Source: an uncultured Poribacteria bacterium
GTDB lineage: Bacteria > Poribacteria > WGA-4E > WGA-3G
DNA: 64,000 nt
Direction: 5' to 3'
Assembly: GCA_958295855.1 (NCBI GenBank)
Contig: OY282383.1
Location: forward strand, 5,437,249-5,501,248
Shown: one piece after another, positions 17,093-25,921 of the stretch
How the letters are laid out: every line of letters begins with the position of its first letter
Position numbering within the stretch: position 1 is the first letter of the stretch
Notes under the pieces: model-generated
Databases searched by the model: none
Told to the model about the DNA's origin: nothing
What the model saw: the letters and a program-made list of their open reading frames with translations, nothing else
Program-made: the position numbers and the translations under genes

Positions 17093-18721
17093 ATGCGTAA
17101 ATTTTTTGTTTGTTTCTTGCTCCTGGGGCTGTTGGTAACAATCGCTTGGTTAATAAAGGCACAACTACCGGGTTATGTGACTGCTGATTACCCATTGTCT
17201 ATAACTGCGGAACCCAGTCAAGCGTCCGGGGTTGAGGCGGCAGTGGAACGTGCCACGCAGGAACTTGCCAAAAGGTTCTACCAGAATGCCAAGTCCCTTT
17301 TTAATCCTCGCGAAAAGAAGGGGAAAAACAGATTTGTCCCGTCGGAGCAACAGCAGAAATTAGAAGAAGAGTACATTGAAGCCCTCTATAACATAGAGCA
17401 GATGGAGGAGGCTCCTAACTCACATCTCGTGAAGCATTTTCACCGCACGAATGTGGATTCAGGGGAGCAACCGCACACGCTTGTTAATGTCAAGCAGCAA
17501 GAGTTGATGCGGGCTTATGTTGAACGGGAGAAAGCGTTGGAGGAACAAATCAACGCGCTCGTTGCAAGGGCTGCGCAAGTTGAGGCTGTCAACCAGCAGC
17601 AGGCATTGCAAGCATATCTGCAGACACTTCCTCTGTACGAGCAGTTGAAAGAAGCGGTGCTTCTTCAACAAGTGGCAGCAATATCGTCGCCAGGGCAGGC
17701 TCAGGATGCCGAGGCTGTATTCCGTAAATTGCAGGAGGTAGCCACCGGGACTAACGGCGGTTCGCTGAGCATGCCCCTTCCAGATGTGCATGAACGTGTT
17801 AATCAACTTCAGAACCAAGGGAAATTAATGAACACTGTCGACGAAATGGCTGTTTCCATGGTACAGCAACTTTCCATACAGACGAAGGGAATCCAGAAAG
17901 GCCTGATTAAGATAGATGGGTTTAAATATAAATCCACATCCATGGATCGCGCCAGTGCCTTCGAAACGGCGTTACGGGAGAAGCTTGAGCAGGATGGGTG
18001 GAAAGTTTATGTGCCTGATCCGACGACGCTTGGGCTAAAGCGTAAGGAGGTGTCGTTTACCATTACAGGCACAGTCTTGGAAGGTGAAGAGGATTCTGGG
18101 ATATTCAATGCGGTGATATCCGATTCTGAATCTGGTGCCATCGTGGGAAATAGTCACTTGAATCTCAGTCCTGACCTTGTCTCCCAACTTAAACCGGCGA
18201 ATTATGGTGATGCGGTAAAGGTTCGAGAGGCTTTTGATTCTAACGTTCGGCAAACCAGCGTGCGGAAAGACATCGTAACCGGTCAGGAGTTAGACGTTAA
18301 GGTTTGGACAAACAAGGATTCGGCGAATTCCGTTTACCGTGATGGTGAAGATGTAATAATCTATTGTCAGGTGAATCAACCCGCCTATATCCGATTAGTC
18401 TATGTCCTCGCGGATGGCGCGTACACGCTCCTTCATGACAGCACCCATATTGATGAAGCAAAGGTTGGATTGTCGGTAGCGATTGGCAAATTTGTGGTTG
18501 CCCCACCCTTTGGCGCCGAGCAGCTAATTGTTTTGGCCCGAAAGAACCCGCATCCACAGGTTGATACTGACCTGAGGGATGGGTATTATTATCTGACGGC
18601 TAGGGATGCACAAGAGGCTATGGAGGCGATAAACCCGCAGCCGACAACCCGCGGGCTGCAACAACCAGCAAGTTCCACCCTTATTCCGTTTATTACTCAG
18701 CCAGATACACTTTACGATTGA
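17093..18721 (+). CDS. DUF4384 exported protein, copy 2
   Basis: 542 residues from ATG 17093, which aligns with the start of copy 1; the longer frame from 16961 runs through duplicated non-coding sequence. Same layout: signal peptide, glutamine-rich helical middle, DUF4384 at the C-terminus. Relative to copy 1 it lacks about 8 residues after the signal peptide and 4 in the DUF4384 core, and carries many substitutions in the central region, while some stretches are identical (for example 16007-16040 versus 17748-17781). The pair may interact with the caspase proteins; this rests on neighbourhood only. Confidence 0.85.
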   Translation: MRKFFVCFLLLGLLVTIAWLIKAQLPGYVTADYPLSITAEPSQASGVEAAVERATQELAKRFYQNAKSLFNPREKKGKNRFVPSEQQQKLEEEYIEALYNIEQMEEAPNSHLVKHFHRTNVDSGEQPHTLVNVKQQELMRAYVEREKALEEQINALVARAAQVEAVNQQQALQAYLQTLPLYEQLKEAVLLQQVAAISSPGQAQDAEAVFRKLQEVATGTNGGSLSMPLPDVHERVNQLQNQGKLMNTVDEMAVSMVQQLSIQTKGIQKGLIKIDGFKYKSTSMDRASAFETALREKLEQDGWKVYVPDPTTLGLKRKEVSFTITGTVLEGEEDSGIFNAVISDSESGAIVGNSHLNLSPDLVSQLKPANYGDAVKVREAFDSNVRQTSVRKDIVTGQELDVKVWTNKDSANSVYRDGEDVIIYCQVNQPAYIRLVYVLADGAYTLLHDSTHIDEAKVGLSVAIGKFVVAPPFGAEQLIVLARKNPHPQVDTDLRDGYYYLTARDAQEAMEAINPQPTTRGLQQPASSTLIPFITQPDTLYD

Positions 18722-18727
18722 TTAAGC

Positions 18728-19720
18728 GTGTTATGGTATTTGCTTTTCATTGTAGTTGTCATTGCCCGCACTGCTTGGTTTTCAGCAGTGCGGCTTACCA
18801 TCCAGATAACGGTTGGCGCGAGGCCAACTGTCAAGGAGTCATCTCATGAATCATCTCATGAATCATCTCTCCGCCAGTTTCACCCGGGTGCTACCGTAGA
18901 TTTGTCTGGAAAGCGGGGTGCCTTTGCCTGTTTACGCGCGCGCTCGCCGCAACACGCCGAAATCCTTTTCCGATTTCATGCAGATTTCAATCTGGCGGCA
19001 ATGTCTGAAGGCGCATGGGTGGCAGACGAGTTTGAAAGCCTAAATGAGAAACTTCGGGAAGACATAAAGGGCCTGACGGAGGAGCTTGAGGATTTTGAGG
19101 AGCTTGAAGGCTTGTCGGAGGAGATTGAACCTCTAAAGAAGCACCTGTCAGAACACCTAAGGGGTAAGAAGGAGTTGGCAGGCCTATACGAGAAAATAGC
19201 AGCGTTGGATTTGAAGCTTGATGCGCAGTTCAGGGCACTAGAACAGGCGTTTGATAAGCGGTTCGGGACACTAGGGGACACCCTAGCCTCACAATTAGAT
19301 GAGACCTTAGCTTCACGAGAGAAACATCTCACCATGCGGTTGAATGCATTAAGCGGGCAAGTGACACAGTTAACTGCTGTCTACCTTACACCAACGTACT
19401 TTACCGGGCGTTTGCTGATAAATCGCGAGTCAGGTCAGGTGCAAGCGTTTTCGCTCGCGATTCCCGAACACGACGGAAATGTCACACTTTCTACCTTCGG
19501 CCGCGTCGATACGGTTTTTGTGCCTCGGATGAAACTTATTTCCGAAAGCACGGATGAACAGACAGGTATTTCATGGGCGACTGCCCTCGCGTCTGAAGAG
19601 GCCCACCTGGCATTGCACGCCGCCGCCCGTGGCGAAAAGCCGCCGCGTAGGTACTTCACGCCACTCATAAAGTCGCCGATCAGAGAGCCGCTGATCATAG
19701 AGCCGCCGCTGACGAGATAA
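18728..19720 (+). CDS. Coiled-coil protein of the caspase island
   Basis: Not recognised. 330 residues if GTG 18728 is used, giving an N-terminal membrane helix (LLFIVVVIARTAW); no good ribosome binding site is seen. ATG 18999 is an alternative that removes the helix. Residues 90-215 are long acidic/basic coiled coil (LREDIKGLTEELEDFEELEGL), followed by a beta-rich C-terminal domain (TYFTGRLLINRESG, FGRVDTVFVPRM). AAGGAG followed by ATG 18846 opens a different frame that stops after 17 codons, so a frameshift near 18850-18900 is possible. A good terminator follows. Part of the same transcription unit as the DUF4384 genes. Confidence 0.6.
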   Translation: MLWYLLFIVVVIARTAWFSAVRLTIQITVGARPTVKESSHESSHESSLRQFHPGATVDLSGKRGAFACLRARSPQHAEILFRFHADFNLAAMSEGAWVADEFESLNEKLREDIKGLTEELEDFEELEGLSEEIEPLKKHLSEHLRGKKELAGLYEKIAALDLKLDAQFRALEQAFDKRFGTLGDTLASQLDETLASREKHLTMRLNALSGQVTQLTAVYLTPTYFTGRLLINRESGQVQAFSLAIPEHDGNVTLSTFGRVDTVFVPRMKLISESTDEQTGISWATALASEEAHLALHAAARGEKPPRRYFTPLIKSPIREPLIIEPPLTR

Positions 19721-19727
19721 AACTAAA

Positions 19728-19759
19728 ACAGGCGGGTTAGAATCCCGCCTGTCTCTTTT
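19728..19759 (+). terminator. Rho-independent terminator
   Basis: ACAGGCGGG and CCCGCCTGT form a 9-bp GC-rich stem with a 7-base loop, followed by CTCTTTT. It ends the plus-strand run of caspase 1, lipoprotein, DUF4384 and coiled-coil genes. Confidence 0.85.
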
Positions 19760-19798
19760 CGTATTAGGAGGGCACCGTACTGCAGCCCAATTGTTCCT

Positions 19799-19875
19799 AG
19801 CGTTGCTGTCTGTGCTGTTCTTGGAGCCGGTCCCACGGGTAGATAAAACAACGGTTAGCCCAGTCTTGGTAAAGC
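19799..19875 (-). pseudogene. Orphan 3' end of a sulfatase gene
   Basis: 77 bases matching the last codons of sulfatase 3 (23544-23620) with five differences, in the same orientation. Read on the minus strand it gives LYQDWANRCFIYPWDRLQEQ followed by HRQQR and TAG, so the frame is intact, but nothing sulfatase-like precedes it. It is either the tail of a deleted second sulfatase gene or a duplicated insertion-site sequence. Confidence 0.8.
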
Positions 19876-19923
19876 CCGAGAAGTTTCCACCCCTAAACAT
19901 GGGAAACCTACAGGCTATGCAAC

Positions 19924-22665
19924 TCACGGCGCGATGAACAGAAAATCGCTCCCTGGTTCATTGCTACCGAATTCTCCATAGTATGGTGAAGGCTTAACCT
20001 TCTCAATGTAGCCCTTAATCTCATTGAATGTTAGAATGCCGTCTGCACCTCCGTATTCTCGCAAGGCTTGAATTATCTGGCGCGCAAACGGAGAGTGTTG
20101 TCCAGGTCTGCCGTCGGAGACGTACTCCTTACCCCCTGATGTTAGGTACAACCGTCCTTTTAAATCCAATTTTTTTCTGATGAACTCTGCCCTGGAGTGC
20201 CCTTTGTATACCCCATCACTTCCACCGCGTTGGGCGATTCGCTCATCAAACGTCCCACTGAAGCAGGTGTCTAGTACCAGCAAGAGGTGTTTACACGGAA
20301 TGCTTTCAAGGAGGGTGCTAAGCCGCGTGTGAGGGATATAACTGAGCCGCGCGAGATCACTACTAGGTAACTTTGAATCAAGGGCCACAATGTGGCCTTC
20401 TTTGTGCACCTCATCAAAATCCCCATGTGCAGCGAAAAAGAGCATCAATTGATCGTCAGGGTTGTACTGCTTCTCCGTGTACTCGCGTAGTTTCGCGAAA
20501 ATTTGCTCTTGTGTTGGGTTTTCGACGAGCTCAACTTGAAAATCGTAGGTGTTCTTCAATATCTCGCTGATGGTTTTCGCGTCGTGAATTGGATTCTGGA
20601 GAGGAGACCAGTGGTTATAGGCGTCGGTGGCGAACAACAACGCGTAATCCTGCCCCTGCCTCCCAAGAGTGCGAGTGACAGAAATGATAAGCGGTTCGGA
20701 AGTTTGCCCATCCGTATCAAAGGCAATAATCTCAATTAAGTTGCCCCCGTAGGTGAGCGGGACAGTTACGTCAATTGTGAACCGTCGATCTGGGCGCACG
20801 CCACGCTTTTTTGCGGTTTTGACCAGTTCTTTGTTGCGCGACAGCTCAATTTTATCAATGCCTTTGTCATCGTTCGCAAAAGCGATGAATTGAAGTGTTT
20901 CCGAGGAAACCTCAGTCTGAAACTTACCCTCTTTGAGCTCGGGTTTAACCAAAATCAATGTTGGAGGGCTCTGGACGGTGTCAGGTGAATCGCGTTTTGT
21001 TTGAGGTTCCGATGTTGGAGGTCTCTGGACGGTGTCAGGTGAATCGCGTTTTGTTTGAGGTTCCGATTGGATGCCAGTCGAGGCTGCACTGCGCTCTTCT
21101 CTGTTGGGTTTTTCGCTGCGGCTGCCGCCCTCATTGATTGGCACATCGATTGTATCTGTCAAGTTGGTATCGCCAAATTTATTATCTGCGATAAACAAAT
21201 TCATCCGTAACGCCTCGACTGAAGTATTCTGGTTGACACCGACGTTGAAAGTAGCGATTTTTGAAGATGCGGGGGCAATGTTGTGTAGATTCACTGACGA
21301 ATCCCCGTAGATTTTAATACCACTTTCACCTGACAGATTTAACTGTGCAACGGTACCCTCAGCAGTTCCTTCACCAATGTTCTCGACGATAACCCGAATA
21401 TCAACTGATTCACCACGTTGGATAGTACCATCGCTATTTCCGACTGAGTTGTCTGTCCCTCCGTCAATGATGCGATATTCGTAACTGAACCTTGGACGCG
21501 GCTCTTCAACGACCTGGAGTTTCAGCACGATGTCGTCGGGGACGTGGTCATTGTATTCCCCAAAACGAAGACGGATAGGGACATCTTGTGTTCGCATCAA
21601 GGCGTCTGTTTTGAAAGGCAGTGTCAATGTTTGTGATTCCCCTGGATTGATTTTACCAAATTCCAGTTTCCGGCGGCTGAATGTTGGGTGTGAACTAACT
21701 GTTAGGGCACTCACACCGTAAAGTTCACCTTTTCCCTTGTTTTCTACAGTGACTTTTAATGTCGCCGTTTCACCTGCGTGCAGGCTTCCTTTAACCCACC
21801 GTGCATTTGCAGCAGCGATGGGCATGAGGCTTGGTTGGCCTGTTGAGAGCATATCAATCCCTAAAGCGGCAAGCGCGGGGTAACGAAAAGCCCGTAATTC
21901 TGCCGGATTAGAAAGCGTAATTGTTTTTTCGTGCCGCTTTTCATCTCCCTCTGTTGAAGCTCGAAGTTCAATGGATTCAATTTCCAGGAAGGCCGAGGGA
22001 TCCTCAATTCCAGACAAAAATTCGCTGACAGAGATACTTTCATTGCCTGACTGCGTTACGTAATCCTTGCCAAAATTGTACGCTGGCAACTCAATTCGAT
22101 AAGGATGATTGTCCAGCCATTGCAGTGTGCCCTGAACTTCGCTTTTCTGCTCCCACGGTTCGCGGAGAGTCCACTCAAATTCTCCGATAATATAGTACAT
22201 GGCCAGGTCTGCCGGGATACCAATCAGAACCGCTTTTTCCCACGTAGTCGCGCCGGCCCAATCAAAGCGAAGTTCTTCAGGGTTGAAACCATCTAATCCG
22301 TGCTCATCCAGGTGGGCACCAATCCCTAATCTATCGTACGTAACTTTTGTAATCAGGGCAGCAGATGCAAGTCCAAGTACAAAATCGACCAGCGTCATCT
22401 CAGGTCTGTATCTCACAATTTTCTGAGATTCGACTTTGTAATACGGGAGATATTGCAGACGCAAACTGAGTTCGCTTCCCGTTGCATTGAACTTCATCTG
22501 GAAATCTCTTCGGCTTAACTGATTTTGGCGTTCTTTGATACCTCGCGCAGCAGTTTGTCTAATGCCATAACCTTGCCTGTTTTCGATAACTCGTACGACT
22601 GAGCAACTCGCTGTGCTCATCAAAATCAAGACAATCACCGTTAGGCTGATGAAATTACGTCTCAT
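19924..22665 (-). CDS. Caspase-like (C14) lipoprotein 2
   Basis: 913 residues. Signal peptide with lipobox STASC makes it a probable lipoprotein (Cys21). After a region with a possible membrane helix (about 90-110), two Ig-like/CARDB-type domains follow (about 290-390 and 400-510), then a low-complexity linker where QTKRDSPDTVQ occurs twice, an Ig-like strand domain, and a C-terminal caspase p20 domain with H747 in FFAAHGDFDE and C801 in LDTCFSGTFD. Its caspase domain is clearly related to that of gene 13083 (shared DYALLFAT and VELVEN blocks). The layout suggests an envelope-anchored peptidase with an extended stalk. AAAGGAG lies upstream of the ATG. It is flanked by direct copies of a sulfatase tail. 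Confidence 0.87.
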   Translation of the reverse strand: MRRNFISLTVIVLILMSTASCSVVRVIENRQGYGIRQTAARGIKERQNQLSRRDFQMKFNATGSELSLRLQYLPYYKVESQKIVRYRPEMTLVDFVLGLASAALITKVTYDRLGIGAHLDEHGLDGFNPEELRFDWAGATTWEKAVLIGIPADLAMYYIIGEFEWTLREPWEQKSEVQGTLQWLDNHPYRIELPAYNFGKDYVTQSGNESISVSEFLSGIEDPSAFLEIESIELRASTEGDEKRHEKTITLSNPAELRAFRYPALAALGIDMLSTGQPSLMPIAAANARWVKGSLHAGETATLKVTVENKGKGELYGVSALTVSSHPTFSRRKLEFGKINPGESQTLTLPFKTDALMRTQDVPIRLRFGEYNDHVPDDIVLKLQVVEEPRPRFSYEYRIIDGGTDNSVGNSDGTIQRGESVDIRVIVENIGEGTAEGTVAQLNLSGESGIKIYGDSSVNLHNIAPASSKIATFNVGVNQNTSVEALRMNLFIADNKFGDTNLTDTIDVPINEGGSRSEKPNREERSAASTGIQSEPQTKRDSPDTVQRPPTSEPQTKRDSPDTVQSPPTLILVKPELKEGKFQTEVSSETLQFIAFANDDKGIDKIELSRNKELVKTAKKRGVRPDRRFTIDVTVPLTYGGNLIEIIAFDTDGQTSEPLIISVTRTLGRQGQDYALLFATDAYNHWSPLQNPIHDAKTISEILKNTYDFQVELVENPTQEQIFAKLREYTEKQYNPDDQLMLFFAAHGDFDEVHKEGHIVALDSKLPSSDLARLSYIPHTRLSTLLESIPCKHLLLVLDTCFSGTFDERIAQRGGSDGVYKGHSRAEFIRKKLDLKGRLYLTSGGKEYVSDGRPGQHSPFARQIIQALREYGGADGILTFNEIKGYIEKVKPSPYYGEFGSNEPGSDFLFIAP

Positions 22666-23538
22666 TTTGGCATGTCTCCTTTCATTTTATCGGCTTTGCC
22701 AATATCTGTGTAGAAGTTGTTAGACTTAGGAGTGTTGCCCTTCGCGACGATGCCCGGACACGATGCACCGTTCATGCAGTGATGTCGCCCACTCGGCATG
22801 AATTCGCGCTGTTACCTGCACACTCTCATCGACGGTTCGGCTGTCATCGTGAGAACCTTCAACCTAGCTGCTTTGTCCCTCAAATTCCAACGCACTGCAG
22901 AACTGACCCTCAACCAACTTGGGTTTCCGATTCTCTTGCCATTGTTCTTATGTTGTGAAGGAGCAATTGTGTCGCTGCCATCAAGTTCATCATCGGAACA
23001 CCGTGCCGGGGCCCCGGAGACGAGTTTTGCGAACGTTGCCTTGAGAGGCACTAGCAGGAAAGGGCAACCTACTTTTGCTAGTGTTAACTGCCACGTGGGA
23101 GGGACGCGTCAGATGATACTTTCCCTGTTACAGTTAGGCCTTTGGCACCTTTGGCCTTTTGCCTTTTCCGTTCGCGGTGCAAGGCTCGTGTGCACATCTG
23201 GGGCAATCTCTCTGGGATAACACAGGTGCTGGCCCCTACGCTATTCCCTCACAATTTTTCTGACAGTCTAACAAATTTAAAAACTTTTGTCAAGGCGTTA
23301 GTCTCACTCGCGATTTTAAATGATACACGGAATGCCAATTAATGTCAAATTTTGAAGGAGGGCGTTTAGGTTGCGGTATTGCGTAGTCGCGCTTAGGGTA
23401 ATAGCCTAAGCATGGCCTTAGCAGAACTTTGGGAAACCCTATTTAGACAAGCCCTTCGCGGTCGGATATAGAAATCTGTATAAGGTACGGGCGGACATGA
23501 CATCTCAGGATGCCAAGAGCCGCCCGCCCAGAGCCGTT
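22666..23538. other. Non-coding region between caspase 2 and sulfatase 3
   Basis: 873 bases. Frames of up to 140 codons (22798-23220, +) are present but have atypical composition, no family motif and poor start sites. No RNA gene was recognised. Near 23490-23530 a GGGCGG / CCGCCC pairing could form a weak hairpin after the sulfatase 3 gene. Confidence 0.5.
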
Positions 23539-25137
23539 TTATTGGCGTTGCTGTCTGCGCTGTTCTTGGAGCCGATCCCATGGATAGATAAAACAACGGT
23601 TAGCCCAGTCTTGGTAAAGCGCGACGAGCTCTTTTCGTTTTTGCGGGTGCTTGGCAGCGAGATTGTCCATCTCTGTCCGTTCCGCTTCCACGTCGTAGAG
23701 CTCCCAATCACCTGGGTACTTGCAGACGAGTTTCCATTTGCCTTGACGCACCGCACAATTGCCCTCGTGTTCCCAGTACAGTACTTCTTTACCGTTATCT
23801 TTTCCCTCGAAAATTGGCACTAAGCTCGTTCCCTCCAAGGGCAAAATTGGGTTGCCGTTGTGCTCTTCGGGGTAGGTTGCCCCGGCGGCTTCAAGGCACG
23901 TCGCCATAATATCTGGCAGTTGCCCGGGCTGGTGGCGCAGTTCCCCTGCGGATGTGATGGCACCCGGCCAGTGTGCAATGAGTGGCGTTGCGATGCCTCC
24001 TTCATGCACCCAGTGCTTGTATTCGCGGAACGGCGTATTCGACAAATTTGCCCATGGGACACCGTAGCTCTGGTAGGTGGTTTCGGGCCCGGGCATGATG
24101 CTCGGGTCGTTACCACGATAGACTGGCTGCCCATCGGAGGTAGTCTCGGTGCTGATGAGCGAACCGCTGTCGCGTCTCGCGGGCGGCCTGCCGAGTTCCT
24201 CCGCACACCCGCCATTATCTGCCAAAAAGAGGATGAGCGTGTTGTCTAGTTGGCCTGTCTCTTCCAATGTGTTGATAATTCGCCCAATGCCTGCATCCAT
24301 GCGTGTGATTTGCGCGGCATAAACCTCCATGCGCCGTTGGTTCCATGCCTTGTGTTGGGCATCGCTCCACGGTGGTTGCGATGGGTCGCGTGCGGTGAGC
24401 CGCCATGCCTCATCTAAGAGTTTCATTTCCCGCATCCGTGAAAGCCGTTCTTCCCGGAGTTCGTCCCACCCGGCGGCAAAACGGCCGTTGTATCGCGCGA
24501 TGTCTTCTTCGTGGGCGTGCAAGGGCCAATGCGGGGCGGTATAAGCGACATAGGTGAAGAACGGATTTTCAGGAGTTTTTTCCGTGTGATTCCGGATAAA
24601 CGTTGTCGCTTCATCGCTGATGGCATCGGTGAGGAAGTACTCTGCCGGGAGCTGCTCGTTTTGGATGCGCGTGTTATCGCGCGTCAAGGTATTCGGTTTC
24701 CAGAAATTCGCGGCACCCGTGATAATCCCGTAGTACCGGTCAAACCCGCGCTGGCAGGGCCAACTGTGTTTCGGGCCATCTGCACCGGTATGCCGAGAGA
24801 TATGCCATTTGCCGCTCATATACGTGCCATAGCCTGCTGCGCGGAGTGCATCTGCAATAGTGATACAGCGGTTATTCAGGTCGCCGCGGTAGCCTTCTAA
24901 CCCATCGTCGCTCATCATGTGTCCGACACCGGTTTGGTGCGGGTGAAGCCCGGTGAGCATGGAGGCGCGGGAGGGGCAGCACCGCGCGGTATTGTAAAAT
25001 TGCGTGAACCGTAGCCCGCCTGCGGCGAGCCGGTCAAGGTTTGGGGTGTGGACTTCGCCGCCGTAGCAGCCCAAGTCGGAAAATCCCATATCGTCATTCA
25101 GAATGAGGACGACGTTCGTTTTTGTGTTTTCGTTCAT
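23539..25137 (-). CDS. Sulfatase 3 (S1 arylsulfatase family)
   Basis: 532 residues from ATG 25137 (AAAGAGGT upstream); the frame extends to 25215 without a binding site. Metal motif NDDMGFSDLGCYGGE (D15, D16), formylglycine motif C53-C-P-S-R followed by MLTG, then GKWH, FLADNGGC and a C-terminal VRQGKWKLVCKYPGDWELYD block. This is the arylsulfatase A-like group often found in polysaccharide-degrading marine bacteria. No signal peptide. The last 25 codons have a second copy at 19799-19875. A palindrome with GGGGTT/AACCCC lies upstream at about 25175-25195. Confidence 0.9.
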   Translation of the reverse strand: MNENTKTNVVLILNDDMGFSDLGCYGGEVHTPNLDRLAAGGLRFTQFYNTARCCPSRASMLTGLHPHQTGVGHMMSDDGLEGYRGDLNNRCITIADALRAAGYGTYMSGKWHISRHTGADGPKHSWPCQRGFDRYYGIITGAANFWKPNTLTRDNTRIQNEQLPAEYFLTDAISDEATTFIRNHTEKTPENPFFTYVAYTAPHWPLHAHEEDIARYNGRFAAGWDELREERLSRMREMKLLDEAWRLTARDPSQPPWSDAQHKAWNQRRMEVYAAQITRMDAGIGRIINTLEETGQLDNTLILFLADNGGCAEELGRPPARRDSGSLISTETTSDGQPVYRGNDPSIMPGPETTYQSYGVPWANLSNTPFREYKHWVHEGGIATPLIAHWPGAITSAGELRHQPGQLPDIMATCLEAAGATYPEEHNGNPILPLEGTSLVPIFEGKDNGKEVLYWEHEGNCAVRQGKWKLVCKYPGDWELYDVEAERTEMDNLAAKHPQKRKELVALYQDWANRCFIYPWDRLQEQRRQQRQ

Positions 25138-25318
25138 TGTGTACCTCTTTTTTTTATGAGTGTGCTCGGTGAGTTGGGGTTCCAAACCCCTCCCACAGTG
25201 CCAATCTGACATCACCTGTTTCTAAAAACTGAATAGCCCTTGCAAAGTTTACCTTGTTTTAGGTAGTATTTTAAAGTTATTATATAAATAAAGAAAATAA
25301 TTGTCGGAGGTAAAACAG

Positions 25319-25921
25319 ATGATTGCGAATTTGATTACGCTTTTTCGCCTGCTTTTGGTTTTCGTTGTGATTTCGTCCTTTGGACAGCATGTCTATTTAG
25401 ACGTTTTGCTAGTTGCGGTAATTGGGCTGATTCTGTTTCTTGATGCGGTGGACGGTTACGTTGCCCGGAAACTGAATCAGACCTCAGATTTCGGTGCATT
25501 GTTTGACATAGTCGGCGACCGGATTGTCGAATGTATCTTCTGGGTTTACTTCGCCGTTGTTGGGTTGATTCCGTTCTGGATTCCGGTGATTGTGATTGCG
25601 CGTGGCTTTTTTACAGACGGCTTGCGAAGTGCCGCGTTTGCCCAAGGGAAGACTGCCTTCGGTGAGAACTCTATGATGTCCTCAGGGTGGACTCGCGCGC
25701 TCACTAGTTCTCGGGCGAGCCGTAGCATCTATGGCATAGCGAAAACGGTTGCTTTTCTCTATCTCGGTGGTCTAATTGCATTCAAAAATTTCAGTGCCTC
25801 CCCAGAATTAGTCGTAGGCTTAGAGGTGACCGGCGTGATTATTTCTGCTGTGACTGTTGCCATGTGTCTGATTCGCGGACTGCCTGTTTTAGTTGATGGT
25901 TGGAAGTACGTCAAGGGCTAA
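25319..25921 (+). CDS. CDP-alcohol phosphatidyltransferase 1 (PgsA-like)
   Basis: 200 residues from ATG 25319, with GGAGGT 7 bases upstream. Integral membrane enzyme that swaps CMP of a CDP-diacylglycerol for an alcohol phosphate. The complete family signature is present: D42-x2-D45-G46-x2-A49-R50-x8-G59-x3-D63-x3-D67. The surrounding hydrophobic helices and the early NLITLFRLLL start are typical of phosphatidylglycerophosphate synthase, but the exact head group is uncertain. The stop overlaps the convergent TPR gene by 4 bases. Confidence 0.87.
   Translation: MIANLITLFRLLLVFVVISSFGQHVYLDVLLVAVIGLILFLDAVDGYVARKLNQTSDFGALFDIVGDRIVECIFWVYFAVVGLIPFWIPVIVIARGFFTDGLRSAAFAQGKTAFGENSMMSSGWTRALTSSRASRSIYGIAKTVAFLYLGGLIAFKNFSASPELVVGLEVTGVIISAVTVAMCLIRGLPVLVDGWKYVKG

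Larger units (their letters stand above)
15321..18809 (+). repeat. Tandem duplication of a 1.75-kb unit
   Basis: Unit 1 (15321-17075) and unit 2 (17074-18809) each contain a leader ending TTAAACTC or CTAAACTC, a DUF4384 gene and a trailing piece (TTATGGTATTTGC ... CAGATAA). The trailing piece of unit 2 encodes the first 28 codons or so of the coiled-coil gene at 18728, so the duplication copied the start of that gene along with the DUF4384 gene. Confidence 0.85.

Noticed and set aside
22798..23220. 140-codon frame on the plus strand
   Set aside because: No family motif, weak start and low-complexity serine run; lies in a region without other coding signs.
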